A DNA stretch of 64,000 nucleotides from DATAEY01 sp038199035 (GCA_038199035.1 JBBPZM010000035.1:1-64000), one strand, 5' to 3'. Positions 52,734 through 61,302 are shown, counted from the first letter of the stretch. The notes: generated from the sequence alone by a model not told the origin. Numbers and translations: made by a program.

Positions 52734-53311
52734 GCCTGCCACCGGGCCGGCCGACCGCGCCGAGCTCGAGCGCCGGCGCTGCCGGCGACGGCGCGATCGG
52801 GGAGGTGCTGGTCGGACCCGACGAGCTCCAGGCGCGCGTCCGCGAGCTCGGCCGCCAGGTGAGCCGAGACTACGCCGGGCGCAATCCGCTGCTGGTCGGA
52901 GTGCTCAAGGGAGCGGTGTTCTTCCTCTCCGACCTCATGCGGGAGATCGACATTCCCTGCGAGGTCGACTTCATGGCCGTCGCGTCCTATGGCTCGGCCA
53001 CCGACTCATCCGGTGTCGTGCGCATCCTCAAGGACCTCGACGCCGTCATCGAGGACCGCGACGTGCTGATCGTCGAGGACATCGTCGACTCCGGGCTGAC
53101 CCTCCAGTACCTGTTGCGCAACCTCGGGGCACGCGACCCTGGCTCGCTCGAGGTGTGCGCGCTGCTGACCAAGCCCGAGCGCCGCAAGGTCGACCTGCCG
53201 ACGCGCTACGTGGGCTTCGAGATACCCGACCGCTTCGCCATCGGCTACGGGCTCGACCACGCCGAGCGCTACCGCAACCTTCCCTACGTCGCCGCGCTCG
53301 ACCGGTCCTGA
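52730..53311 (+). CDS. hpt: Hypoxanthine phosphoribosyltransferase
   Basis: The 193-residue enzyme has LVGVLKGAVFFLSDLMREID, the PRPP-binding loop VLIVEDIVDSGLTLQYLL and C-terminal VGFEIPDRFAIGYGLDHAERY. It salvages hypoxanthine and guanine. The first 25 residues (Pro/Ser/Ala-rich) extend the usual start; translation could also begin later. The GTG overlaps the preceding stop. It lies upstream of ftsH, the usual order in actinobacteria. Confidence 0.9.
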   Translation: MSLPPGRPTAPSSSAGAAGDGAIGEVLVGPDELQARVRELGRQVSRDYAGRNPLLVGVLKGAVFFLSDLMREIDIPCEVDFMAVASYGSATDSSGVVRILKDLDAVIEDRDVLIVEDIVDSGLTLQYLLRNLGARDPGSLEVCALLTKPERRKVDLPTRYVGFEIPDRFAIGYGLDHAERYRNLPYVAALDRS

Positions 53312-53493
53312 GCGGCGGGGCAGGCCGGCCGGCGCGCGGGCGGCGGCACCGGACCCCGGGGCCCCGGTCACGGTGGAGACACGCCTTGGAGACACGCCTA
53401 GTGCTCCGCGCGCGGGTCAATGGGTAGATGTAGGGCTCCCGAGGACCGTCGCAGCGGCTGTGTCAAGCGGAAGGAGGGTCACAGACCCCGTGG

Positions 53494-53499
53494 TAGGCT
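53494..53499 (+). promoter_or_regulatory. Possible -10 box TAGGCT for ftsH
   Basis: TAGGCT would start a leader of about 49 nt before the ftsH ATG, which has GGAG 6 nt upstream. The 243-bp gap from hpt leaves room for independent control. Confidence 0.4.
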
Positions 53500-53554
53500 T
53501 GAGCGCCCGCCGCGCCGGGCCCCTCCGTGGCCTCGGCCCCGCCCGGAGACGCCC

Positions 53555-55483
53555 ATGAGCCGCTTCTTCAAGAGCGCCGCCTTCCCGATCCTCATCGTGA
53601 TCGTGCTGGCGTTCTTCGCCCAGAAGCTCATCAGCCCCGACGCCGACCGTCCCAAGACGACGTACTCGGAGTTCGTGACCCAGGTCAACCAGGGCCAGGT
53701 CAAGAGCGCGGTCGTCAAGACCAAGGACAACACGGTCGACGTCACCCGGACCGACAACCAGAAGTACGAGGTCGGCTACGAGCCCGACGCCGGCCAGGAG
53801 CTCGTAAACATGCTCCAGGCCAAGAAGATCGACTTCGACGTCGAGGGGCGCAAGTCCAGCGGCTGGCTGTCGCTGCTGACCTACGTCCTGCCCTTCCTGC
53901 TCTTCCTGGGCTTCTGGGTCTTCCTCATGAACCAGGTGCAGGGTGGCGGCTCGAAGGTCATGTCGTTCGGCAAGTCACGTGCCAAGCGCCTGTCGGTCGA
54001 CTCGCCCAAGATCACCTTCCGCGACGTGGCCGGGGTCGACGAGGCGGTCGAGGAGCTGCACGAGATCAAGGAGTTCCTCGAGAACCCCAAGAAGTTCCAG
54101 GCCCTGGGCGCCCGCATCCCCAAGGGCGTGCTCCTCTACGGGCCGCCGGGCACCGGCAAGACCCTGCTCGCCCGGGCGGTCGCCGGAGAGGCCGGCGTGC
54201 CGTTCTTCTCGATCTCCGGCTCCGACTTCGTCGAGATGTTCGTAGGCGTCGGCGCCTCGCGCGTGCGCGACCTGTTCGAGCAGGCCAAGCAGAACTCCCC
54301 CTGCATCATCTTCATGGACGAGATCGACGCCGTCGGGCGCCACCGCGGCGCCGGGCTGGGCGGCGGCCACGACGAGCGAGAGCAGACGCTCAACCAGCTG
54401 CTCGTCGAGATGGACGGCTTCGAGATGAAGGACAACATCATCCTCATCGCCGCCACCAACCGGCCCGACATCCTCGACCCGGCCCTCCTGCGCCCCGGCC
54501 GCTTCGATCGCCAGATCGTCGTCGACCGCCCCGACCGCAAGGGGCGCCAGAAGATCCTCGAAGTCCACACCCGCGGCAAGCCGCTCGCCCGCGAGATCGA
54601 CGTCGACGCGCTGGCCGGCCAGACGCCCGGCTTCACCGGCGCGGACCTGTCGAACCTGGTCAACGAGGCGGCGCTGCTGGCCGCCCGCAACGGCAAGCGC
54701 GAGATCACCCAGGTCGAGCTCGAAGAGGGGATCATGCGAGTGATCGCCGGGCCGGAGAAGAAGACCCGGGTGATGAGCGAGAAGGAGCGTCTGATCACCG
54801 CCTTCCACGAGATGGGCCACGCGATCGTCGGGCACTACCTCGAGCACGCCGATCCCGTGCACAAGATCTCGGTCATCGGCCGCGGCCAGGCGCTCGGCTA
54901 CACCATCTCCCTGCCCTCGGAGGACAAGTTCCTGACCACGCGGGCCGAGCTGACCGACAACATGTCGATGACCCTGGGCGGCCGGGCGGCGGAGGAGATT
55001 GTCTTCGGCGAGATCACCACCGGTGCCTCCAACGACCTCGAGAAGGTGACGGCCACGGCGAAGCAGATGGTCATGCGCTTCGGCATGAGCGAGAAGCTGG
55101 GGCCGCGGGTCTTCGGCCACGACCACGGTCAGCCCTTCCTGGGGCGGGAGTTCTCCGCCGAGCCCGACTACAGCGACGAGATCGCCCGCGAGATCGATGA
55201 CGAGATCCGCCGCATCGTCGAGTCGGCCCACCAGGAGGCCAAGGACATCCTCACCAGCCACCGCGAGAGCCTTCAGACGATCAGCGACATCCTCGTGCGG
55301 CGGGAGACCATCGAGCGCGAGGAGTTCGAGGCGCTTCTGGCCGGCAAGGCCGAGCACGACGTCTTCGGGCCCGACGAGGCGCCCGGCCCGACCCTCCCGG
55401 CCCCGCCCGTGCCGGCCGACCGGCCGGTGCCGCAGGGGCCGCGGCCATTGCCCCGCCCCGGCCTAGCCGGCAGCGAGAGCTGA
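53555..55483 (+). CDS. ftsH: ATP-dependent zinc metalloprotease FtsH
   Basis: The 642-residue membrane AAA+ protease has a first helix (FPILIVIVLAFFAQKLI), an extracytoplasmic domain, a second helix (LLTYVLPFLLFLGFWVFLMNQ), Walker A GPPGTGKT near 195, Walker B IIFMDEIDAVGRHRGAGLGGGHDE, SRH RPDILDPALLRPGRFDRQIV and the zinc site HEMGH near 418. The third zinc ligand is in GASNDLEKVTATA. A Pro-rich tail ends the protein. It degrades misassembled membrane proteins. Upstream in-frame codons are excluded because ATG 53555 has GGAG and starts the canonical first helix. Confidence 0.95.
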   Translation: MSRFFKSAAFPILIVIVLAFFAQKLISPDADRPKTTYSEFVTQVNQGQVKSAVVKTKDNTVDVTRTDNQKYEVGYEPDAGQELVNMLQAKKIDFDVEGRKSSGWLSLLTYVLPFLLFLGFWVFLMNQVQGGGSKVMSFGKSRAKRLSVDSPKITFRDVAGVDEAVEELHEIKEFLENPKKFQALGARIPKGVLLYGPPGTGKTLLARAVAGEAGVPFFSISGSDFVEMFVGVGASRVRDLFEQAKQNSPCIIFMDEIDAVGRHRGAGLGGGHDEREQTLNQLLVEMDGFEMKDNIILIAATNRPDILDPALLRPGRFDRQIVVDRPDRKGRQKILEVHTRGKPLAREIDVDALAGQTPGFTGADLSNLVNEAALLAARNGKREITQVELEEGIMRVIAGPEKKTRVMSEKERLITAFHEMGHAIVGHYLEHADPVHKISVIGRGQALGYTISLPSEDKFLTTRAELTDNMSMTLGGRAAEEIVFGEITTGASNDLEKVTATAKQMVMRFGMSEKLGPRVFGHDHGQPFLGREFSAEPDYSDEIAREIDDEIRRIVESAHQEAKDILTSHRESLQTISDILVRRETIEREEFEALLAGKAEHDVFGPDEAPGPTLPAPPVPADRPVPQGPRPLPRPGLAGSES

Positions 55484-55489
55484 CGGCGT

Positions 55490-55515
55490 CGGGGACGCCG
55501 CTGGCGACGTCCCCG
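55490..55515 (+). terminator. Hairpin downstream of ftsH
   Basis: CGGGGACG, 10-nt loop, CGTCCCCG: a perfect 8-bp stem starting 7 nt after the ftsH stop, without a T tract. Confidence 0.5.
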
Positions 55516-55678
55516 GTCGCTCGCGTGCAAAGCACGCCACGCTCCCTGCGTCCTGGCCAGCCACGCCCAGCCGCTCGTCAGGGGGTGGGTGGTGGTTCGC
55601 TGGGGGCCTCGTCGCCATCCGGCGCCGGTACCGCGCAGACCATTCCCCCTGCTCCTGGCAGGGCCGCCAAGCGGTTAG

Positions 55679-56308
55679 TCAGGAGTCTGCTGGGCTGTCG
55701 AGTCGCAGCGCTGTGAGATAACGGTCGAGCGCCTCGCCGACCTCGCGGCGGGCTGATTGGACGTCGTCGGCCTGGGCGATGAGCATCGCGGCCTCGTCCA
55801 TGGCGCCCAGGAGGAGATGGGAAAGGGGCCTGACCGGCTGGGGCTCGAGCCGGCCGGCGTCCATGGCGGCCTGTAGGGAGGCCTGCACGAGGCCGAGCCC
55901 GTACTTCTGGCCGAGCTCGCGCCACCGCGCCCACCCGAGCACGGACGGGGCGTCGAGGACCGTGATCTGCTGGACGGCGGGGTCGAGGCAGGCGTCCAGG
56001 AAGGCCTGGGCGCCGGCCCGCATGGCCTCCCAGGGATCCGAGGCGGTCATGGCCTGGCTGGCGATCGCCTGCGTCAGCTCGGCCTCGACCACTTCGAAGA
56101 CCGCGCCAAAGAGCTCCTCCTTCCCCCCGAAGTGGTGGTAGAGGGCACCGCGGGTGACCCCGGCGCGCTTGACGATCTCCTCGGCGGGGACGGCCCCGTA
56201 CCCCCGCTCGGCGAACAGGGCGCGGGCCGCCTCGATCAACGCTCGCCGGGTGGCCTCGGAGCGCTCGGCCTGGCGGCTGGGTCGCTCGGCCTCGTCCTTG
56301 ACATCCAT
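55679..56308 (-). CDS. TetR-family transcriptional regulator
   Basis: The 209-residue repressor has the TetR N-terminal domain ALIEAARALFAERGYGAVPAEEIVKRAGVTRGALYHHFGGKEELF (HTH within residues about 24-66) and a helical ligand domain with LGWARWRELGQKYGLGLVQASLQAAM. It is divergent from a thioesterase/hydrolase/cupin set. Its own start codon lies inside the palindrome CATAC-TGTCT-GTATG, so it should repress itself. Confidence 0.85.
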   Translation of the reverse strand: MDVKDEAERPSRQAERSEATRRALIEAARALFAERGYGAVPAEEIVKRAGVTRGALYHHFGGKEELFGAVFEVVEAELTQAIASQAMTASDPWEAMRAGAQAFLDACLDPAVQQITVLDAPSVLGWARWRELGQKYGLGLVQASLQAAMDAGRLEPQPVRPLSHLLLGAMDEAAMLIAQADDVQSARREVGEALDRYLTALRLDSPADS

Positions 56309-56342
56309 ACTGTCTGTATGTTAGATACGTACCGCTTGTATG
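56306..56342. promoter_or_regulatory. TetR operator palindromes between divergent genes
   Basis: CATAC-TGTCT-GTATG (56306-56320) is a perfect inverted repeat that includes the complement of the TetR start codon. A second, ATAC-N9-GTAT (56325-56341), follows, and the element ACRTAC recurs. They lie between the TetR gene and the divergent thioesterase gene. Confidence 0.6.
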
Positions 56343-56427
56343 TAAATGAGCGACATTCGCCCCTCTCCCCGTTCCCGGGAGTCTCGACCATGAGCCAGAC
56401 GAGCGCCGCCGCGAGCAGGGGGCGGAG

Positions 56428-56854
56428 ATGAGCGCCTCCCCGGCCCAGGCCTCTCGGGGGGCCCAGATCATGCGCGAGTTCGTGCCCTCCTCGCCGCTGG
56501 TCGGCCACCTCGGGATGTGGCTGGAGGCGATCGAGCCCGAGAAGGCGCGGCTTGTGCTGCCCTTCGATCCCTCCCTCGCCACCGTCGGGGACGTGATCCA
56601 CGGCGGGGCGATCTGCGCCCTGGCCGACACCGCGGCCATGGCCGCCGCCTGGTCCACCGACGACGTGCCCGACGCCCTGCGCGGCACCACCGTGGGCCTC
56701 AGCGTCTCCTTTCTCTCGGCGGCCCGCGGCTGCGACCTCGTCGCCACCGCCCGCGTGGTCAAGCGGGCGCAGCCTGTGCTTCTGCGAGGTGGTGGTCGCC
56801 CCCGCCGAGGGCGAGCCAGTCGCGCAGGCGCTCGTCACCTACAAGCTCGGCTGA
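56428..56854 (+). pseudogene. PaaI-type hotdog thioesterase gene with a frameshift
   Basis: The frame from ATG 56428 gives a hotdog thioesterase: FVPSSPLVGHLGMWLEAIE, VGDVIHGGAICALADTAAMAAAW, and GTTVGLSVSFLSAARGCDL. After VVKR (about 56770) the homology continues in another frame as LCFCEVVVAPAEGEPVAQALVTYKLG and a TGA at 56852. Removing one G from CGGGCGC joins them as VVKRRSLCFCEVV. Hotdog enzymes hydrolyse acyl-CoA. Either a real inactivating insertion or a sequence error in a G run. Confidence 0.7.
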
Positions 56855-56891
56855 CCACCGAGGCCCGAGACCCCGACGACAGGAGACTGCC

Positions 56892-57806
56892 ATGACGCAG
56901 CCCCAGGGATGGAACGACACGCGCGACCTGCGGCTCCCCGCAGCGACGATCCGCTATCGCGAGGTTGGGTCCGGCCCGACGATCCTCTTCGTGCACGGAC
57001 TGCTGGTCAACGGGCTGCTGTGGCGCAAGGTCGTCCCGCAGCTGAGCGACGACTTCCGCTGCATCGTGCCTGACTGGCCGCTGGGCTCCCACGAGGTGGC
57101 GGTGCCCGACGCCGACCTCTCGCCACCGGGCGTCGCCCGGATCGTCGCCGACTTCATGGACGCGCTGGAGCTCGACGACGTCACGCTGGTCGGCAACGAC
57201 ACGGGCGGCGCGATCTGCCAGCTCGTGGCCACCGCCCACCCCCAGCGCCTGGGCAGGCTCGTGCTCACTCCGTGCGACGCCTACGAGAACTTCCTCCCCC
57301 CGATGTTCCGCCCGCTCCAGTGGGCGGCGCGCGTTCCGGGGCTGATCTACCTCCTCACCCGCCCGATGCGGCTGCGCGCCCCGCGGCGGCTGCCGATCGG
57401 CTTCGGGATGGTCGCCAAGCGCCCGATCGAGGACGCCGTCACCGACGCCTACCTGGCGCCGGTGCTGGCTCGCCGCGACGTGCGCCGCGACGTCGAGCGC
57501 TTCCTGCGCGGCATCTCGAACCGCTATACGCTCGACGCGGCGGCCCGCTTCGGCGCCTTCGACAAGCCCGTGCTGCTGGCCTGGGCGCCCGAGGACCGGG
57601 CCTTCAAGCTCGAGTACGCCCAGCGGATGGCCGCGGCCTTCCCGCATGCCAGGCTCGAGCACATCGACGACTCCTACACCTTCGTGCCCGAGGATCAGCC
57701 GGGGCGCACCGCCGAGCTGATCGCCTCCTTCGTGCGCGAGCTGGCGCCGCACGCTGACTTCGACCACAACCACCAGAAAGGCAGGACATGGCCGACTACA
57801 CGGTGA
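56892..57806 (+). CDS. Alpha/beta hydrolase with Asp nucleophile
   Basis: The 304-residue protein has the oxyanion region LFVHGLLVNGLLWRKVVP, the nucleophile elbow TLVGNDTGGAICQLVA (Asp in GNDTGG, as in haloalkane dehalogenases), and the acid in LLAWAPEDRAF. The usual base histidine near the C-terminus is replaced by the sequence IDDSYTFVPEDQP. Residues about 145-215 form the lid. It follows the thioesterase with a good Shine-Dalgarno (AGGAGA). Substrate is unknown. Its end overlaps the cupin gene by 19 nt. Confidence 0.75.
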   Translation: MTQPQGWNDTRDLRLPAATIRYREVGSGPTILFVHGLLVNGLLWRKVVPQLSDDFRCIVPDWPLGSHEVAVPDADLSPPGVARIVADFMDALELDDVTLVGNDTGGAICQLVATAHPQRLGRLVLTPCDAYENFLPPMFRPLQWAARVPGLIYLLTRPMRLRAPRRLPIGFGMVAKRPIEDAVTDAYLAPVLARRDVRRDVERFLRGISNRYTLDAAARFGAFDKPVLLAWAPEDRAFKLEYAQRMAAAFPHARLEHIDDSYTFVPEDQPGRTAELIASFVRELAPHADFDHNHQKGRTWPTTR

Positions 57807-58180
57807 AGCGCATCGACGAGATGGAGGCGATCTTCCGCGGGGCGTTCAAGCGGGCGCGCGCAGAGCTCGGCGTGACCTCGTTCGGGATGCAGGTCATGGA
57901 CCTGCCGCCCGACCTCGACCAGTACCCCGAGCACGACGAGGCCGACAGCGGTCAGGAGGAGGTGTTCGTCGTCCTCCGCGGCGCGGCGGAGATCGACATC
58001 GAAGGCGAGACGGTGAAGCTCGACCCCGAGACGATGGTCCGCGTGGGATCGGGGACCATGCGCAAGATCCGCACGGGCCCCGAGGGCGCGCGGGTGCTGG
58101 CGCTGGGCGGCGTGCCCGGGAAGCCCTACGAGCCCACCCAGAACGGCCAGCTCGGCGCGCCCGACCCGATGGCCAGCTGA
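57788..58180 (+). CDS. Cupin-domain protein
   Basis: The 130-residue product has a single cupin barrel: SGQEEVFVVLRGAAEIDIEG then VKLDPETMVRVGSGTMRKI and GARVLALGGVPG. Of the usual metal-binding cupin motif only the glutamates are present (GQEEVF); the histidines are missing, so it may not bind a metal. It overlaps the hydrolase gene and is probably co-translated. Confidence 0.75.
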   Translation: MADYTVKRIDEMEAIFRGAFKRARAELGVTSFGMQVMDLPPDLDQYPEHDEADSGQEEVFVVLRGAAEIDIEGETVKLDPETMVRVGSGTMRKIRTGPEGARVLALGGVPGKPYEPTQNGQLGAPDPMAS

Positions 58181-58301
58181 GCCCCGACCGACCGGCGGGC
58201 GTCCGGCGAGGCGCAGCAGCCGTGACCTGAACGACCGGCGCTCTGGACCGACCGCTCCCGATCGCTCCCGGGCTCGGGGCGGAGACTGGAAAGATGGGCG
58301 G

Positions 58302-59153
58302 GTGGACGCGGGCTTTCGGATCATGGGCGTGGTCAACGTCACGCCCGACTCGTTCTCGGACGGCGGTCGCTTCCTCGAGCCGGGCGCCGCGGTGGCCCAT
58401 GCGCTCGAGCTCGCCGCCCAGGGCGCGGCGATCCTCGACTTCGGAGGCGAGTCGACCCGGCCCGGGGCCGAGCCGGTCAGCGCGCAGGAGGAGCGCGGGC
58501 GCGTCGTCGGGGTGATCGAAGCGGTGGCGGCCGCCGGCACGGGCGCCCAGCTCTCGGTGGACACCCACAAGGCGTCGGTGGCGGCAGCGGCCGCCGACGC
58601 CGGCGCGACCTGCGTCAACGACGTCACCGCCCTGCGGGCCGATCCCGCAATGGCCCCGCTCGTCGCCGAGCGGGGCCTGGACTGCTGCCTCATGCACATG
58701 CTCGGCGAGCCCCGGACGATGCAGGACGATCCACGCTACGACGACGTGGTCGACGACGTCAGGGCCTTTCTGGAGGAGCGCCTGACCTTTGCCTTGGGCC
58801 GGGGGATCGCCGAGGAGCGGATCGTGCTCGACCCCGGGATCGGGTTCGGGAAGACCGTCGAGCACAACCTGGAGCTGCTGCGGCGGCTGGACGAGATCGT
58901 GGCCATCGGACAGCCCGTGCTCGTCGGGACCTCGCGCAAGTCGTTCCTGGGCAAGCTGACTGGCCGTGACGTGGAGGGTCGCGTGGCGGCAACCGTCGCC
59001 ACCAACGTCCTGGCCTACGAGCGGGGCGCGCGTCTCTTTCGCGTCCACGACGTCGCCGAGGTCCACGATGGCCTGGCGATGGCGGCTGCTACGGTCAGCG
59101 GCCGATGGCGCCGGACGACCTCGAGCGCGACGACGAGCTGGGCGACGACCTAG
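58302..59153 (+). CDS. folP: Dihydropteroate synthase
   Basis: The 283-residue TIM-barrel enzyme has MGVVNVTPDSFSDGG (pterin loop), LDFGGESTRPGAEPV, CVNDVTAL, IVLDPGIGFGKTVEHN and VLVGTSRKSFLGKLTGR, all conserved in DHPS. It joins p-aminobenzoate to dihydropterin pyrophosphate in folate synthesis. It starts at a GTG and ends 49 nt inside folB. The C-terminal 15 residues (Arg/Thr/Ser-rich) are probably overrun into folB. No folE is adjacent, unlike many actinobacteria. Confidence 0.92.
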   Translation: MDAGFRIMGVVNVTPDSFSDGGRFLEPGAAVAHALELAAQGAAILDFGGESTRPGAEPVSAQEERGRVVGVIEAVAAAGTGAQLSVDTHKASVAAAAADAGATCVNDVTALRADPAMAPLVAERGLDCCLMHMLGEPRTMQDDPRYDDVVDDVRAFLEERLTFALGRGIAEERIVLDPGIGFGKTVEHNLELLRRLDEIVAIGQPVLVGTSRKSFLGKLTGRDVEGRVAATVATNVLAYERGARLFRVHDVAEVHDGLAMAAATVSGRWRRTTSSATTSWATT

Positions 59154-59542
59154 GCGAGGACGAAGGCGAGGGGGCCGAGACCTTTGTCACGGTCGAGGTC
59201 TCGGGCCTGTCCCTCTACACGCACCACGGGGTCGGCGAGGCCGAGCGCGAGGTCGGCCAGCGACTAGTCTTCGACCTGCGCCTCGACGTCGGCGAATGCG
59301 ACGCGACGCTGACCGATCGCCTCGAGGACACGGTGGACTACGGCCAGGTCTGCCAGACGGTCGCGCTCGTCGCCCAGCAGCGCTCTTACCGGACGCTCGA
59401 GCGCCTGTGCGCCGCGGTGGCCGACCGCCTGCTTGCCGACTACGAGGCCGAGAGCGTCTGGGTCAAGGCCAGCAAGCCAGAGCCGCCGATCCCGCTCCCC
59501 GTCGAGGACGTGTCGGTCGAGCTCTTCCGGGAGCCGGGGTGA
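59105..59542 (+). CDS. folB: Dihydroneopterin aldolase
   Basis: The 145-residue enzyme has a 25-residue acidic extension, then VTVEVSGLSLYTHHGVGEAE, QRLVFDLRLDVG, EDTVDYGQVCQTV, and SVWVKASKPEPPIPLPVEDV with the catalytic lysine. It converts dihydroneopterin to hydroxymethyl-dihydropterin. The start lies 49 nt inside folP, so translation is coupled, and the stop overlaps the next GTG. Confidence 0.88.
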   Translation: MAPDDLERDDELGDDLGEDEGEGAETFVTVEVSGLSLYTHHGVGEAEREVGQRLVFDLRLDVGECDATLTDRLEDTVDYGQVCQTVALVAQQRSYRTLERLCAAVADRLLADYEAESVWVKASKPEPPIPLPVEDVSVELFREPG

Positions 59543-59925
59543 GCCGCGACTGCGCCGCCGCCTTTCGTCAGGCGGTCGAGGCCCGCGACCTCGAGGCGAT
59601 CGTCGGCTGCTTCGCTGCGGATGGGGTCCTGCGCAGCCCCGTCTCGTTCAAGCCCTTCCGTGGCCGCGACGAGGTGGGCCGCCTGCTCGAGATCGTGCTC
59701 GCCACCTTCGAGGACTTCCACTACACCGACGAGCTCGTCTCGGACGGCGTGCGCGCCCTCATCTTCTCGGCGCGCGTCGGCGAGCGCGAGGTCGAGGGCC
59801 TCGACCTCCTGCGCTTCGACGCGGACGGACAGATCGAGGAGCTCACGGTCATGGTTCGCCCGCTCAGCGGGCTGGTGGCGCTGGCCGAGTCGGTCGCCCC
59901 CCGCCTGACCGCCGCGTCCGGATAG
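59539..59925 (+). CDS. SnoaL/NTF2-like protein inserted between folB and folK
   Basis: The 128-residue protein has the NTF2-like fold: CAAAFRQAVEARDLEAIVGC, FAADGVLRSPVSFKPFRG, RDEVGRLLEIVLATFEDFHY and DLLRFDADGQIEELTVMVRP. Such proteins include isomerases and hydrolases, but none is known in folate synthesis. The GTG overlaps the folB stop (GTGA) and folK follows within 14 nt, so it is clearly part of the folate operon here. Confidence 0.75.
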   Translation: MSRDCAAAFRQAVEARDLEAIVGCFAADGVLRSPVSFKPFRGRDEVGRLLEIVLATFEDFHYTDELVSDGVRALIFSARVGEREVEGLDLLRFDADGQIEELTVMVRPLSGLVALAESVAPRLTAASG

Positions 59926-59938
59926 GGAAAACGCAGCG

Positions 59939-60451
59939 GTGGGCGCCCGCACCGGCTACCTCGGGCTGGGCTCCAATGTCGGCGAGCGTCGCAGGCACCT
60001 CCAGGCAGCGGTGCGCGCGCTGGAGGAGCGTGGGGTGGAGGTGCTGGCCTCATCCTCGGTCTACGAGACCGAGCCGGTGGGGGAAATGCTCGACCAGGAC
60101 GACTTTTTCAACGCCTGTGTGAAGGTGAGCACCGCCCTGGACCCCGAGGCCCTGCTGGACGCGGCCAAGGAGGTCGAGCGGGAGCTGGGGCGCGCCGCCG
60201 GGGGCCCGCGTCACGGGCCGCGTCCCATAGACGTGGACCTCCTGCTCGTCGGCGACCTGGTCCACGAGTCGCCCCGGCTGCGCCTTCCCCATGCGGAGTT
60301 GACGACGCGACGCTTCGTCCTCGTGCCCCTGCTCGAGTTGGAGCCGGGCCTGCGCCTGCCCGGCGGGGCGCGGGCGGCCGACGCCCTCGCAAGCCTGGCG
60401 CCTGGACAGCGGGTCACGCGCGCCGGGCCGCCGCTGACCACCCGCGGCTGA
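59939..60451 (+). CDS. folK: HPPK, pterin pyrophosphokinase
   Basis: The 170-residue kinase has GYLGLGSNVGERRRHLQAA, VYETEPVG, FFNACVKVST and the catalytic PRPIDVDLLLVGD, with RRFVLVPLLELEPGL near the end. It pyrophosphorylates hydroxymethyl-dihydropterin before FolP. It starts at a GTG 14 nt after the SnoaL-like gene. Confidence 0.9.
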   Translation: MGARTGYLGLGSNVGERRRHLQAAVRALEERGVEVLASSSVYETEPVGEMLDQDDFFNACVKVSTALDPEALLDAAKEVERELGRAAGGPRHGPRPIDVDLLLVGDLVHESPRLRLPHAELTTRRFVLVPLLELEPGLRLPGGARAADALASLAPGQRVTRAGPPLTTRG

Positions 60452-60514
60452 CCGCCTCCCCGATGGACCGACTGGCGCTCTCGCGCACCCGAGCGCCCGG
60501 TCGCGCTCGACCGA

Positions 60515-60520
60515 TACTGT
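60515..60520 (+). promoter_or_regulatory. -10 box TACTGT for leaderless coaX
   Basis: TACTGT ends 7 nt before the ATG at 60528. Confidence 0.55.
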
Positions 60521-60527
60521 CGCGCGC

Positions 60528-61292
60528 ATGCTCCTGGCCGTGGACGTGGGCAACACGCAGACGCACCTGGGAGCGTTTCGCGACGCAGAGCTGATCGAGC
60601 ACTGGCGCTTCGCCACCGTGCGCGAGTCGACGGCCGACGAGCTGGGTGCCGCCTTGCGCAACCTGCTCGCCCTGCGCCGGCTCAGCTTCGAGGACCTCGA
60701 CGGCTCAATCGTCTCGTCGACCGTCCCGCGCCTCGCCCAGGAGTGGTCGGGCGTGGCCACTCGCTACCTGGGCCACGTCATGCCAGTCGTCGGGCCGGGG
60801 CTGCGCACCGGCATGCCGATCCGGATCGACAATCCACGCGAGCTCGGCGCCGACCGCCTGGTCAACGCGATCGCCGCCTACGATCGCTTCGCAGACACCT
60901 GCATCGTCGTGGATTTCGGCACGGCGATCACCTTCGACGCGGTGTCCGCCGACGGCGAGTACATCGGCGGCATCTCCGCCCCCGGGGCGGAGATCTCGCT
61001 GGAGGCGCTGATCGAGCGCGCCGAGAAGCTGCCGCAGATCGACCTCGCCGAGCCCCGCACGCTGATCGGCAAGTCCACGATCGACGCCATCCGGGCGGGC
61101 ATGGTCTACGGCTTCGCCGGGCTGGTGGACGGGATCGTCCGCCGCATGCACGAGGAGCTGGGCCACTGCCCGGTGGTCGCCACGGGCGGCCTGGCGGGGG
61201 CGGTCTTCCCCTTCACCGAGACGATCGAGGTCGCCGACGACCTGCTGACCCTCACCGGCCTGCGGCTCATCCACGAGCGCAACGGCGTCTAA
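60528..61292 (+). CDS. coaX: Type III pantothenate kinase
   Basis: The 254-residue enzyme has the CoaX signatures LLAVDVGNTQTHLGAF (P-loop like), GADRLVNAIAAYDRF and CIVVDFGTAITFDAVS, then GAEISLEALIERAEKLPQI. It phosphorylates pantothenate in CoA synthesis and belongs to the ASKHA fold, insensitive to CoA. Starts at a leaderless ATG. Its TAA stop doubles as part of the next -10 box. Confidence 0.92.
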   Translation: MLLAVDVGNTQTHLGAFRDAELIEHWRFATVRESTADELGAALRNLLALRRLSFEDLDGSIVSSTVPRLAQEWSGVATRYLGHVMPVVGPGLRTGMPIRIDNPRELGADRLVNAIAAYDRFADTCIVVDFGTAITFDAVSADGEYIGGISAPGAEISLEALIERAEKLPQIDLAEPRTLIGKSTIDAIRAGMVYGFAGLVDGIVRRMHEELGHCPVVATGGLAGAVFPFTETIEVADDLLTLTGLRLIHERNGV

Positions 61293-61295
61293 CCT
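61290..61295 (+). promoter_or_regulatory. -10 box TAACCT overlapping the coaX stop
   Basis: The TAA stop of coaX is the first half of TAACCT, which ends 7 nt before the ATG at 61303. Confidence 0.5.
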
Positions 61296-61302
61296 CAGCG
61301 GC

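Noticed and set aside
53420..53554. N-terminal extension of FtsH
   Set aside because: In-frame but Arg/Pro-rich; the ATG at 53555 has a ribosome-binding site and begins the normal first helix.
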